From JAEUOS01 sp040382235 (GTDB lineage: Bacteria > Pseudomonadota > Gammaproteobacteria > Burkholderiales > JAEUOS01): a stretch of DNA of 64,000 bases. This document shows positions 56,215 through 64,000 of the stretch, one piece after another. Position numbers and translations under genes: made by a program. The notes under the pieces were generated by a model. That model saw only the letters and a program-made list of their open reading frames with translations. It did no database searches and was not told the DNA's origin. Each line of letters opens with the position of its first letter. Within the stretch, counting starts at the first letter, position 1. The stretch is from the NCBI GenBank assembly GCA_040382235.1, contig JBEIFV010000013.1, forward strand, positions 1 to 64,000, in the 5' to 3' direction.

Positions 56215-56870
56215 GCGTCCGCGAAGCGCGCAGTCAAGCCGAGCTCGACTGCGCAGGCCGGGTCGGCGGCGTCCAGGAATGGCGTGGCAATGCCGAACTC
56301 GCTGCGAAACCGCGCGCAGATGTCGCTCGAGTCACTGGCAGCGGACGTGTCGCAGACAACCAGGTCAGCTCTGGCGCACAGGTCGCCAAGTGCCTGGCGC
56401 AGCGCCTGCGGCGCGCTGGACATCGTGGACACATCGATTGCCGCTACCACTCCTTGGAGTCGAAGCAAGCCGGCGAAATCGGGTTTGACCAGTCGAGCGC
56501 GAACGCTGGCAGCATGGCTTTCAGTGCCCGCATCAATGATCAGATGTGTGGGTGCCCAGTGGGATAGGCGGCGCAAGAGTCGGGTCAGACCAACCCTGAA
56601 CGGCAAGAGGCCGCTGCAGCACAGGCAGCCGGGCGGTAATGCGGCGAACTCGATGTTGACCAGTGGTGTGCCCGGGTTTGCGTGAAGTGCAACCAGACCG
56701 GAGGTAATGACAATCCAGCGTTGTACGTCAGGCTTGAACCCGATCAAGCTGCCGATGGCACGCTGCCGCGCAAGCGCCGCAACGCCGGTAATCAGGATGG
56801 CAGCGGGCGGACGTGACAACGGTGCGGGTTGATCGGGCTCAGCGTATGCCCGGGTTTGATCCTCGCTCAC
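56211..56870 (-). CDS. Degenerate CobW/G3E-like protein retaining only the GCxCC motif
   Basis: 219 residues. The metal-binding motif PPGCLCCSG (about residue 80) and strand-helix layout (ILITGVAALARQRAIGSLIG, LVNIEFAALP, HLIIDAGTESHAASVRA, VVAAIDVSTM, DLVVCDTSAASDS) match the G3E GTPase fold of CobW/YeiR/ZigA-type metallochaperones. But the P-loop lacks GKT/S (it reads GVAALARQR) and the NKxD guanine motif is replaced (CDTSAASD). So nucleotide binding is probably lost and it may act only as a metal-binding or regulatory protein. It is translationally coupled (4-bp overlaps) between ntrX and lpxR. Confidence 0.7.
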   Translation of the reverse strand: MSEDQTRAYAEPDQPAPLSRPPAAILITGVAALARQRAIGSLIGFKPDVQRWIVITSGLVALHANPGTPLVNIEFAALPPGCLCCSGLLPFRVGLTRLLRRLSHWAPTHLIIDAGTESHAASVRARLVKPDFAGLLRLQGVVAAIDVSTMSSAPQALRQALGDLCARADLVVCDTSAASDSSDICARFRSEFGIATPFLDAADPACAVELGLTARFADA

Positions 56871-57526
56871 GCGTCGTCGGTGCCCTCGTCAGGCTTTTTG
56901 CCGCCGATCGGCAGGCCGAGCGCCTTGAGCTTGCGATACAGGTGGGTACGTTCGAGACCGGTTTTCTCGGCAATCCGCGTCATGCTGCCCTTTTCACGCG
57001 CCAGATGGTAGGTGAAATAAGACCGTTCGAACTCGTCGCGCGCTTCGCGCAAGGGCAGTTCGAGATCAAGTCCGGTGATCGATGGCTTGGGCGGCGCTTC
57101 GGTTGACGTGGCACTTGCCGTGCTGGTGACGGCCACGCTACCGACAGCCGGCCGCAGCGCGGTTTTGAGGGTCAGTCCGCGCTTGACAGCGGCCAGCAGT
57201 TTGGCCAGCGCGATCGGCTTTTCGAGGAAATCGGTGGCACCGATGCGCGTGGCTTCGACCGCCGTATCGATGGTGGCGTGGCCACTCATCATGAGGACCG
57301 GCATGGTCAGAAGCCCGCTAGTCGACCATTCCTTGAGCAGGGAGACGCCGTCGGTATCGGGCATCCAGATGTCGAGAAGCACCAGATCGTGCTGCCCGGC
57401 GAGTCGCGCGGCGCGCGCCTCGGCGGCGTTCTCCGCGAGGGTTATGCTGTGGCCTTCGTCACCGAGAATTTCCGAGAGCAGTTCGCGGATACCGATTTCG
57501 TCATCTACCACCAGGATGTTGGCCAT
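56867..57526 (-). CDS. ntrX: NtrX-like response regulator lacking the AAA+ domain
   Basis: 219 residues. Receiver domain residues 1-120 with D9/D10, phospho-acceptor D52 (LVLLDIWMPDTDG) and K104-type lysine in FLEKPIA. A linker with TSTASATSTEAPPKP, then a C-terminal Fis-type HTH (SMTRIAEKTGLERTHLYRKL). Classical NtrX proteins have a sigma54-interacting AAA+ domain between these parts; here it is absent, so it acts as a DNA-binding switch without sigma54 activation. Such short NtrX-like regulators are common in the betaproteobacterial rsmB-ntrY-ntrX locus. The ntrY gene is 155 bp upstream. Confidence 0.85.
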   Translation of the reverse strand: MANILVVDDEIGIRELLSEILGDEGHSITLAENAAEARAARLAGQHDLVLLDIWMPDTDGVSLLKEWSTSGLLTMPVLMMSGHATIDTAVEATRIGATDFLEKPIALAKLLAAVKRGLTLKTALRPAVGSVAVTSTASATSTEAPPKPSITGLDLELPLREARDEFERSYFTYHLAREKGSMTRIAEKTGLERTHLYRKLKALGLPIGGKKPDEGTDDA

Positions 57527-57681
57527 TTTTTACGCCCATGCCTTGAACGATATGGTGTTCGCGCAGCGCCGTATCGGATTGTGATGCAACGAGAGCTCAG
57601 GCCAATGTGCAGGCCTTGCGGCCGCCCTCACAAGGCCCCGCACCTGGGCCGTGTAACCGAGCCGGATTCTAAGCGATAGCT

Positions 57682-59838
57682 TCATGCGATCTCCGTGCTG
57701 CTGCGCAAGGTGATACTGACGCGTGCGCCGCTGCCTTCCTGATTGGCGATGTCGACTGTGCCGTGATGGTCGTCGATGATGCGCTTGACAATCGCCAGAC
57801 CAAGCCCGGTACCGCGCGCCTTGGTGGTGACGTAAGGCTCAAATGCACGCGCGATGATTTTCTGCGCGAACCCCGGCCCGCTGTCGGCGACCGAAAGTCG
57901 CGCGCCGCCGGCCACCGCCACGGTTTCGACGGTGATCTCCCGGCGCGCACTGCCGGCCACCGCATCCTGGGCGTTCTGCAGCAGGTTATGGATGACCTGG
58001 CGCAATTGCGACGAGTCGCCCTGTACGGCGGGCAAGTCAGGATCGAAATGGGTCGTGACCGGGATGCTGGACGTTTCGTAGAGCCCCAGCACTTCGCGCA
58101 CCAGTGCGTTCAGGTCGGTACGTGCAAGCGTTGCCGGCGGGGTGCGGGCGTACTCGCGAAAATCGTCGACCATGTTTTTCATCGCAGTGACCTGGGACAC
58201 GATGACGCTGGTGCCGCGCGCCAGGATTTCGGCATCGGTGCCGGCCAGCTTGTCGGCCAGTTTCATCTGCATGCGTTCCGCCGAAAGCTGGATCGGGGTA
58301 AGCGGATTCTTGATCTCGTGCGCCAGCCGGCGCGCCACCTCGCCCCAGGCCGCCGAACGCTGCGCCGACACCAGTTCACTGATGTCGTCGCACACCACGA
58401 TGTAGCCGCTGCCACCGGCCACATCGAGGCGCGAGCCGCGTACCAGCAGGATGAGCAGGCGCTCGTCACCCTCACGCCCGGTGTGGCGCGCCAGTTCGAT
58501 CTGCTGTTGCCAGACCTTGTCGCCATGTTGTGCAAAGGCTTCGATGACCCTGGCGGCGAAATCGGCAAGCCCGGGCAGCCCGGCCAGTGGCTGCCATTGC
58601 GCCTGCGTGGCATCGATCTGCAGGATCGTTTCGGCCCCCTGGTTGGCGGTCGCCAGGCGCATCTCGGGGTCGAACACCATGACCCCGGCGGTCAGGTTGG
58701 CGAGAATGCTCTCCAGGTAGGATTTCGCCGCCTCCAGCTGGGTTTCGCGCTGGTGCACGTTGGCGCGCGCTTCGTCCAATTGGCGGGTCATGCGGTTGAA
58801 GGATTGTGTAAGCATGCCCAGTTCGTCGCGACCGGCGATTTCGGCACGCGGCGTGAAGTCGCCCTGGGCCACCGCTTCGGTGCCCTGGGCCAGGAGCGAG
58901 AGCGGAGCGGAGAGGCGGTTCGACAGGTAAAACGCGGTCGCAATGGCCCCGAACAGCGCCAGCAGCAGTGTCAGGGTGAGGGTGACCGTGTAGATTTCAC
59001 GCAGGTTCTTGCGTGACAGCGAAAGCTCCTGATAGTCGCGGTAGCCGGCCTGAACCGATTCGGCGCTGGCGGTGAGTGGCTCTGGCACATTCTGCAGCAC
59101 CTGCAGCACGCGCGGTTCGGCGCCGAGAAGTCGCAGGGTGATGGGCGCCACCACGCGCATGCGCAGCGCCGCCTTGTCGGCCGACTTGGCCGCGTTCTCG
59201 ACGCCGGCGTAGCCCCGCCCGCGCCCGGCGTCGGCAAGTACCTGGGCGGTCGGCAAATCCACCGCGAAGCGCGACGCGCCAACCCCGCCGGTGGCGATCA
59301 GGCGTCCGGAAACAGTGAATACCGAGGCCTCCTGCAAGCCGGTCTGGTCGATCATGCGGTTGAGCAAGGCGCCGATCGCCGCGTCGGGCACATTGGCCAT
59401 TTCCTGCGCCATCAGCCGGGTGCGCCCGGCGACATCCTGCAGCATGGCGTCAAGGGTGGTGCGTGCCAGGGTCAGGCCGGATTCCAGGCTGGCGTCGACC
59501 CGCACGTTGAACCATGACTCGATCGAGCGCGACAGGAACTGCACCGAGACGGTGTAGACGAGCGTTCCCGGGACGATGGCCATCAGGGCGAACATCAGGG
59601 TCAGGCGGGCCATCAGGGTGGTGCCGAACTGCTTGGCGCGGTAACGCTGCCACAGGCCAAACAGCAGGTAGCCGATCACCAGCAGCATCACCACCACGAT
59701 GCCGGCGTTGAGCTTGACCAAAAGGGAGTAGTTTTGCGCGAAACGTCCGGTATTGGCGCTCGCTGTGGCCAGCAGGTACAGCAGCACGCCCGAGAGGGCG
59801 AAAATGGCGATCAGAGCATAACGCAGGCGCCGGTTCAT
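57682..59838 (-). CDS. ntrY: NtrY-type membrane sensor histidine kinase
   Basis: 718 residues from ATG at 59836-59838 (ATGA overlap with the DUF4390 stop). N-terminal helices (ALIAIFALSGVLLYLLATA, AGIVVVMLLVIGYLLFGLW, LTLMFALMAIVPGTLVYTVS), extracellular segment, another helix, HAMP domain (SAPLSLLAQGTEAVAQGDF), PAS domain (ANLTAGVMVFDPEMRLATAN), H-box RRLAHEIKNPLTPIQLSAER, and ATP-binding N/G1/G2 boxes (QVIHNLLQNAQDAV, VADSGPGF, GTGLGLAIVKR). It phosphorylates the adjacent response regulator. The family is linked to nitrogen/redox and envelope control. Confidence 0.92.
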   Translation of the reverse strand: MNRRLRYALIAIFALSGVLLYLLATASANTGRFAQNYSLLVKLNAGIVVVMLLVIGYLLFGLWQRYRAKQFGTTLMARLTLMFALMAIVPGTLVYTVSVQFLSRSIESWFNVRVDASLESGLTLARTTLDAMLQDVAGRTRLMAQEMANVPDAAIGALLNRMIDQTGLQEASVFTVSGRLIATGGVGASRFAVDLPTAQVLADAGRGRGYAGVENAAKSADKAALRMRVVAPITLRLLGAEPRVLQVLQNVPEPLTASAESVQAGYRDYQELSLSRKNLREIYTVTLTLTLLLALFGAIATAFYLSNRLSAPLSLLAQGTEAVAQGDFTPRAEIAGRDELGMLTQSFNRMTRQLDEARANVHQRETQLEAAKSYLESILANLTAGVMVFDPEMRLATANQGAETILQIDATQAQWQPLAGLPGLADFAARVIEAFAQHGDKVWQQQIELARHTGREGDERLLILLVRGSRLDVAGGSGYIVVCDDISELVSAQRSAAWGEVARRLAHEIKNPLTPIQLSAERMQMKLADKLAGTDAEILARGTSVIVSQVTAMKNMVDDFREYARTPPATLARTDLNALVREVLGLYETSSIPVTTHFDPDLPAVQGDSSQLRQVIHNLLQNAQDAVAGSARREITVETVAVAGGARLSVADSGPGFAQKIIARAFEPYVTTKARGTGLGLAIVKRIIDDHHGTVDIANQEGSGARVSITLRSSTEIA

Positions 59839-60386
59839 TTGCGCTCGCCCCCGCTGGCGGCGTCGGCGCGAAACGGGAATCTCTTCCAGTCGGAGTCGAG
59901 CGTCCATTCGCGATTGGTCATCGCCGACAGTTGAAACGGTTTCGGCAGCGCATTGACATCCAGCCGCATGCGCACTGAAGCGGTATAGGTTTCGCCGGGC
60001 CGCACGCGCGCGCGTTCGAACGCGGGCAGGCGCGGGCGCGACAACAGGCGCAGTGCGTCCCCCAGCGAATTGAAGCTCTGGTACAGCGTGCCGGCAGAAA
60101 GGCGGTACTGGCGCGTCAGGGCATGGTAGGAAAGCTTGTAGGTTTGCGAAAACTCGACCGGCTTCTCGTCGAACCAGTACCAGCGCGGGCGCGCCAGCTC
60201 GAAGTCGAAACTGAACTGCAGCGAGACGCCCTTGTTGATCGCTTCTTCAAGGCGTGCGTTGAGTTCGATGTTGTAGTCAGCGGCGATGATCCAGCCGTCG
60301 TCAGCGGCTTCGATGCGTGCGTCGCGCAATTCCAGGATGTCGGCTTGCACCGGCGCGGCCAGGCCGAGGGCCAGCAGCAGCAGCAT
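59835..60386 (-). CDS. DUF4390-family periplasmic protein
   Basis: About 183 residues from ATG at 60384-60386; a TTG two codons earlier is possible. A short signal sequence (MLLLLALGLAAPVQA) is followed by ILELRDARIEAADDGWIIAA, NKGVSLQFSFDFELARPRWY and YRLSAGTLYQSFNSLGDALR. DUF4390 is found almost exclusively between rsmB and ntrY in betaproteobacteria. Function unknown; the location suggests a role tied to the NtrY sensor. Stop overlaps the ntrY start. Confidence 0.87.
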   Translation of the reverse strand: MLLLLALGLAAPVQADILELRDARIEAADDGWIIAADYNIELNARLEEAINKGVSLQFSFDFELARPRWYWFDEKPVEFSQTYKLSYHALTRQYRLSAGTLYQSFNSLGDALRLLSRPRLPAFERARVRPGETYTASVRMRLDVNALPKPFQLSAMTNREWTLDSDWKRFPFRADAASGGERK

Positions 60387-60408
60387 GCGCAAACAGGCGC
60401 GGCGCGCC

Positions 60409-61734
60409 TCAGCCAGGCCGCTTGCCCAGAAGTGCGTAGAAGAACCCGTCGTGAAAAGCACCAGGCAACAACTGGCCATCACAATGCAATGCGGAAGCGA
60501 GCTTGTAAGGAGCGAGCTGCGGGGCGATCGGCAATCGAATTGCATCCGGGTGCGAACTCAAGAAGCGGGCCGTCTGCCGCTGATTTTCGTCCGGAAAAAC
60601 TGAACACGTCGCATACAGCAATTTACCACCCGGGCGCAAACCTTGCCACAGCGCGTCAAGCAGGCGCGCCTGTTCGCGCACATGGGCGGGCAGGTCGCTC
60701 TCGCGCTTGAGCCATTTGCCGTCGGGGTGGCGGCGGATCACGCCGGAAGCGCTGCAGGGCGCGTCCAGCAGGATGCGGTCGAAGGGCTTGCCGTCCCACC
60801 AGCTGCCCGGTTCACCAGCGTCGGCGGCGCGCGTTTGTGCCGTCAGTCCCAGGCGCTCGAGGTTGTCGCTGGCAGCCTTGAGGCGTTGCGGGTCGCGGTC
60901 GATGGCGAGCAACTCGCAGTTCGCCAGTTCGAGCAGGTGCGCCAGCTTGCCGCCAGGCGCTGCGCAAGCGTCCAGCACGCGCATGCCCGGTTGCACATCG
61001 AGAATCGGCGCGGCCAGCTGTGCGCCCAGGTCCTGCACCGAAACCAGTCCTTCGGCGAACCCGGGCAGCAGTCGTGTCGGGCGCGGTCGCGCAAGATGCA
61101 GTGCCGCGCCACCGGCTTCGTCAGCCTCGATGCCGGTGTCACGAATGGTTCGCAGGTAGGCGTCAACACTGGTGCGCCGCAGATTGACCCGCAGCGTCAT
61201 CGGTGCGCGTGCGTTGCCCAGTTCCAGTACTTCCGCCCAGTGCGCGGGCCATGCCGCGCGTACGCGTTCGATCCACCATGCGGGGTAGCCCAGGTGCACG
61301 GCCTCAGTGGTCTGCACGGCGGCCAAAAGCGTCTCGCGCTCGCGCAGAAAGCGGCGCAGGATGGCATTGAGGGTGCCCTTGTAGGCGCCCGCCTTGACGC
61401 CGGCGATCGCTTTCACGGCTTGATCGACGATCATGTGTGCGCGGTCCGGGTGATCGATCAGCTCGGACAATGCCGCCTTGGCGAGCGGGCCGATCGCCGG
61501 ATTGGGCTTCCTGAGCAAGCCGCCGGCAAGGGCATCGAGCAGGTTCAGGCGCCGGCAGGCGTTATAGGCGATCTCCTGCGCGGCCGCGCGGTCGGCGGGA
61601 AGCGCTGCCGCCCCGGCGTTGCCCAGGGCGTCATCGAGCGCGTGTCGATCGGCTACCGCCAGAAGGCCGCTTGCGGCCAGGCGCAATGCGATCGACAGGT
61701 TACCGGAAGTGCCGGCGTTGACTATGATGGCCAA
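60409..61734 (-). CDS. rsmB: 16S rRNA (cytosine967-C5)-methyltransferase RsmB
   Basis: 441 residues. N-terminal NusB-like RNA-binding domain (residues 1-140), then the SAM-dependent domain: ACAAPGGKLAHLLELANCEL (SAM loop), DRILLDAPCSASGVIRRHPD (catalytic Cys with PC motif), and LYATCSVFPDENQRQTARFL (second Cys motif). Methylates C967 of 16S rRNA. Order def-fmt-rsmB is a conserved housekeeping arrangement. Gap of 20 bp from the fmt gene. Confidence 0.95.
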   Translation of the reverse strand: MAIIVNAGTSGNLSIALRLAASGLLAVADRHALDDALGNAGAAALPADRAAAQEIAYNACRRLNLLDALAGGLLRKPNPAIGPLAKAALSELIDHPDRAHMIVDQAVKAIAGVKAGAYKGTLNAILRRFLRERETLLAAVQTTEAVHLGYPAWWIERVRAAWPAHWAEVLELGNARAPMTLRVNLRRTSVDAYLRTIRDTGIEADEAGGAALHLARPRPTRLLPGFAEGLVSVQDLGAQLAAPILDVQPGMRVLDACAAPGGKLAHLLELANCELLAIDRDPQRLKAASDNLERLGLTAQTRAADAGEPGSWWDGKPFDRILLDAPCSASGVIRRHPDGKWLKRESDLPAHVREQARLLDALWQGLRPGGKLLYATCSVFPDENQRQTARFLSSHPDAIRLPIAPQLAPYKLASALHCDGQLLPGAFHDGFFYALLGKRPG

Positions 61735-61754
61735 TCAGGTGTCGCCGCGTCGCA

Positions 61755-62705
61755 TCAAGCGCACGCCGCGCAGTGCGTGTCGAAGCGGCTGCCGGGGGTG
61801 AGATCGAAGCCGCGCAGGAAATCGCGCGCCGCCAGGCGCTTGCCACCCGGCCGCTGCAACGCGGTGATGCGCAGCGCACTGCCGGCGGCGCAGGCCACCG
61901 CAATGCCGTCGGCGCCAGCCGCGAGAATCTGCCCGGGCGCGGCTGGGGTGCTGCTGGTTTCCGCCATGGCTGCCCAGATCTTGAGTGCGTTGCCCGCATG
62001 CGTCGCGCTGGCACCGGGAAACGGGTCGAATGCGCGCACCTTGCGTTCGAGCATCGACGCGGGCAGCCGGAAATCGAGCAGGGCTTCCGCTTTGTCGATC
62101 TTGTGAGCATAAGTGACGCCGCCTGCGGCTTGCGCCAAGGGTTCAAGCGAATCGAGTCGGTCAAGGGCGTCGCAAATCAGCCCGGCCCCCAGTGCTGCAA
62201 GCGCGTCGTGCAGGGTATGCGCGGTAGCGTCGGGCGCGATTGGTACGGCACGCGAAAGCAGCACCGGGCCGGTGTCGAGCCCGGCTTCCATGCGCATGAT
62301 GCAAACGCCCGAGCTCGTGTCGCCGGCCTCGATGGCGCGCTGAATCGGTGCCGCACCGCGCCAGCGCGGCAGCAGAGAGGCATGGATGTTGAGGCAGCCG
62401 TGCGCCGGGATGTCGAGCACTTCCTGCGGCAGGATCAGGCCATAGGCGGCCACCACCATCACCTCGGGGGCGAGCGCGCCAAGCTGCTCCGCCACCGTGG
62501 CATCGCGCTTGAGCGAAACCGGCTGCGATACCGGGATGGCGGCGTCGATCGCCACCTGCTTTACCGCACTCGATACCAGGTGCATGCCGCGGCCGGCGGG
62601 TCGATCGGGCTGGGTCAGTACGAGCGCCACGTCATGGCCGCGGGCGATCAGGCTCTTCAAGGCGGTTGCGGCGAACACCGGCGTGCCGGCAAAGACGATC
62701 TTCAT
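61755..62705 (-). CDS. fmt: Methionyl-tRNA formyltransferase
   Basis: 316 residues from ATG at 62703-62705, GGAG 7 nt upstream. MKIVFAGTPVFAATALKSLI, NIHASLLPRWRGAAPIQRAI (formyl-THF site with N, H, D triad: H in NIHAS and D in GLDTGPVLL), and a C-terminal OB-type domain (PGASATHAGNALKIW). Formylates the initiator Met-tRNA. Start chosen over the earlier in-frame Met because of the ribosome site and family N-terminus. Confidence 0.96.
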   Translation of the reverse strand: MKIVFAGTPVFAATALKSLIARGHDVALVLTQPDRPAGRGMHLVSSAVKQVAIDAAIPVSQPVSLKRDATVAEQLGALAPEVMVVAAYGLILPQEVLDIPAHGCLNIHASLLPRWRGAAPIQRAIEAGDTSSGVCIMRMEAGLDTGPVLLSRAVPIAPDATAHTLHDALAALGAGLICDALDRLDSLEPLAQAAGGVTYAHKIDKAEALLDFRLPASMLERKVRAFDPFPGASATHAGNALKIWAAMAETSSTPAAPGQILAAGADGIAVACAAGSALRITALQRPGGKRLAARDFLRGFDLTPGSRFDTHCAACA

Positions 62706-62756
62706 GGATTGCTCCGCTGGCTTTTTGCACAGCAAGGCGACAGTCGCGCCCCGCCG

Positions 62757-63263
62757 TCACGCGGCTTTGCGGCGCGACTCCTTGTCGATCCTTTGCCGGA
62801 TACGCGCCTGCTTCATGCGCGACAGGTACTCGACAAAGACGCGGCCCTTGAGATGATCCATTTCATGCTGCACACACACCGCCAGGAGATCTTGCGCTTC
62901 AAGCAGGAACGGTTGGCCGTCGGCATCCTGCGCTTCCACCTGCACGTGGAGCGCGCGTTCCACCTCTTCGTAGACCCCTGGCACCGACAAGCAGCCTTCT
63001 TCGCAGACCTGCACGCCATCGGACTTCACGATGCGCGGGTTGACCAGCACTTTCAGGTCATCGCGCGCTTCCGAAACGTCGATCACGATGACCTGCAGAT
63101 GCACGTTGACCTGGGTTGCCGCCAAACCGACCCCGGGCGCCTCGTACATTGTGTCTGCCAGGTCGCGCACCAGGGTTCTGATGCTGTCGTCGAAAACTGT
63201 GACCGGTTGGGCCACCTTGTGCAGGCGGGTATCAGGAAAGCGCAGTATCGGAAGAAGTGCCAT
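62757..63263 (-). CDS. def: Peptide deformylase
   Basis: 168 residues. The three motifs are GVGLAATQ (43-50), EGCLSVPG (89-96, metal ligand Cys91) and QHEMDHLKG (132-140, His133, Glu134, His137). Removes the formyl group from nascent proteins using a ferrous iron. Gap to fmt 51 bp; both are likely cotranscribed. Divergent from the LysM gene across 254 bp. Confidence 0.96.
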   Translation of the reverse strand: MALLPILRFPDTRLHKVAQPVTVFDDSIRTLVRDLADTMYEAPGVGLAATQVNVHLQVIVIDVSEARDDLKVLVNPRIVKSDGVQVCEEGCLSVPGVYEEVERALHVQVEAQDADGQPFLLEAQDLLAVCVQHEMDHLKGRVFVEYLSRMKQARIRQRIDKESRRKAA

Positions 63264-63517
63264 GGCCGGATTGAATCAAAAAAGTGTTGCGGCGGTGCCA
63301 CGAACGAGGTGGGCGGAAATCGGAAAATCTCTTGCTAATCAAGCTAATTACAGTGAGAATTTAATCCTACTTTGTAAAAAAAGCCAGTCGCATGTTAAAG
63401 TTATACATCAAACTTGCGGCGGTTGCGTCCTGCGGATGCAAAGTGATTGCTGCCCGCACTTCCGCTCAAATGGGGTCGCTCATGCGCGGTTTCAACGCAA
63501 GGCTTTAAGGAGGATTC

Positions 63518-64000
63518 ATGCGAAGCCCGTTCATTTCGCTTTTTCTCGCAGCAGCCCTGGCCGCAAGCGTGCCTGCGTTCGCGCAGTCGACGGCGCCGAG
63601 GCTTGCCGACAACGCACCGGACCGGCATGTCGTGGTGCCGGGCGACACGCTGTGGGGCATTGCCGCGAGGTTCCTCAAGGACCCCTATCGCTGGCCGGAC
63701 GTGTGGGAGCCGAATCGCGACCGCATCAAGAATCCGCACAGAATCTACCCTGGCGACGTGGTGATTCTCGATCGCTCGGGCAGTATGCCCAAGCTCAAGC
63801 TGGCTACGCTCAAGGTGGAGCCGCGCACCCGTGTCGAGCAGACCAGTGCGGCGATTCCCTTGATCCCGGCGCACATTATCGAGCCCTTCCTGTCGCAGCC
63901 GTTGGTGATCGATGAAGGTGGTCTGGCCAGCGCGCCCAAGATCATTGCGACCCAGGAAGGGCGGGTTTATCTGGGTCGGGGTGACCTGGCTTATGCGACC
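63518..64000 (+). CDS. LysM-domain secreted protein (5' part, runs off the window)
   Basis: ATG at 63518 behind a perfect TAAGGAGG site. Signal peptide MRSPFISLFLAAALAASVPA (cleavage near AFAQ), then a LysM domain (residues about 37-90) with HVVVPGDTLWGIAARFLKDP, YRWPDVWEPNRDRIKNPHRI and YPGDVVIL. LysM binds peptidoglycan, so the protein is periplasmic or cell-wall associated. In betaproteobacteria this gene lies upstream of dprA and diverges from def, as here. At least 161 codons are visible; the C-terminal part is outside. The upstream gap is AT-rich with TTGTAA and TATACA hexamers of poor spacing. Confidence 0.9.
   Translation, partial: MRSPFISLFLAAALAASVPAFAQSTAPRLADNAPDRHVVVPGDTLWGIAARFLKDPYRWPDVWEPNRDRIKNPHRIYPGDVVILDRSGSMPKLKLATLKVEPRTRVEQTSAAIPLIPAHIIEPFLSQPLVIDEGGLASAPKIIATQEGRVYLGRGDLAYAT

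Noticed and set aside
1..64000. CRISPR arrays, tRNA/rRNA genes, prophage or intact insertion sequence genes
   Set aside because: No regularly spaced repeats, no recognisable RNA genes and no transposase, integrase or phage structural frames were found by reading.

Overview
The window is about 64 kb of GC-rich (roughly two-thirds GC) chromosome from a betaproteobacterium, most likely Burkholderiales or a close relative. The evidence is the conserved block LysM protein / def-fmt-rsmB-DUF4390-ntrY-ntrX at the right end, a DUF3567 gene (a betaproteobacterial family), several Bug-type (TctC) solute receptors, and generally Burkholderiales-like catabolic genes. I see no rRNA, tRNA, CRISPR array or intact transposase.

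Region 1 (1-10.3 kb) is a patchwork: the end of a cupin gene, a flavin-dependent monooxygenase plus carboxymuconolactone-decarboxylase-like protein, a nucleotidyl cyclase-FHA fusion, a transglutaminase-like gene cut by an in-frame amber codon, a small SelW-like selenoprotein gene with an in-frame UGA, a hydroxyisobutyrate-type dehydrogenase, a Bug receptor, an ABC_sub_bind receptor and an MBL-fold protein. Region 2 (10.3-33 kb) is accessory DNA. It holds seven toxin-antitoxin-like modules (Phd/PIN, HigBA-like, TumE/TumA-like, DUF433/DUF5615, ParDE, FitA/VapC-like, zeta), of which two have wrecked toxin genes beside intact antitoxins. It also holds many gene remnants, one DUF4143 ATPase, and metabolic genes for a molybdopterin oxidoreductase, GMC oxidoreductase, GST, enoyl-CoA hydratase, an FAD monooxygenase and an AHL-lactonase-like hydrolase. 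Three copies of a roughly 105-bp repeat with terminal inverted repeats (321, 21419, 28827) lie in regions 1 and 2.

Region 3 (33-41.4 kb) is a minus-strand catabolic cluster: TRAP transporter (DctQ, DctM, DctP), flavin monooxygenase, acyl-CoA ligase, acyl-CoA dehydrogenase; an SMP-30-type lactonase is divergent from it. This looks like uptake, hydroxylation, CoA activation and oxidation of an organic acid. Region 4 (41.4-52.4 kb) looks like hexuronate catabolism. The minus strand carries uronate dehydrogenase, cupin, SDR, a second TRAP transporter, a shortened 6-phosphogluconolactonase-like gene, a fructuronate-reductase-like dehydrogenase and an MFS transporter. On the plus strand are a FadR-type GntR regulator and a Gfo/Idh/MocA oxidoreductase. 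Two copies of one 16-bp operator-like sequence flank the regulator gene.

Region 5 (52.4-64 kb) is core genome: rhodanese, MFS pump, DUF3567, then a tightly overlapping minus-strand chain rsmB-DUF4390-ntrY-ntrX-(degenerate CobW-like)-lpxR-like, preceded by fmt and def, with a divergent LysM gene running off the right edge.

The most notable observation is the SelW-like gene at 4832-5059. It has a Cys-Gly-Gly-UGA-Gly-Tyr active site and a bacterial-SECIS-like hairpin whose loop G lies 23 nt after the UGA. A decayed second copy of its 3' half lies at about 13.1 kb.
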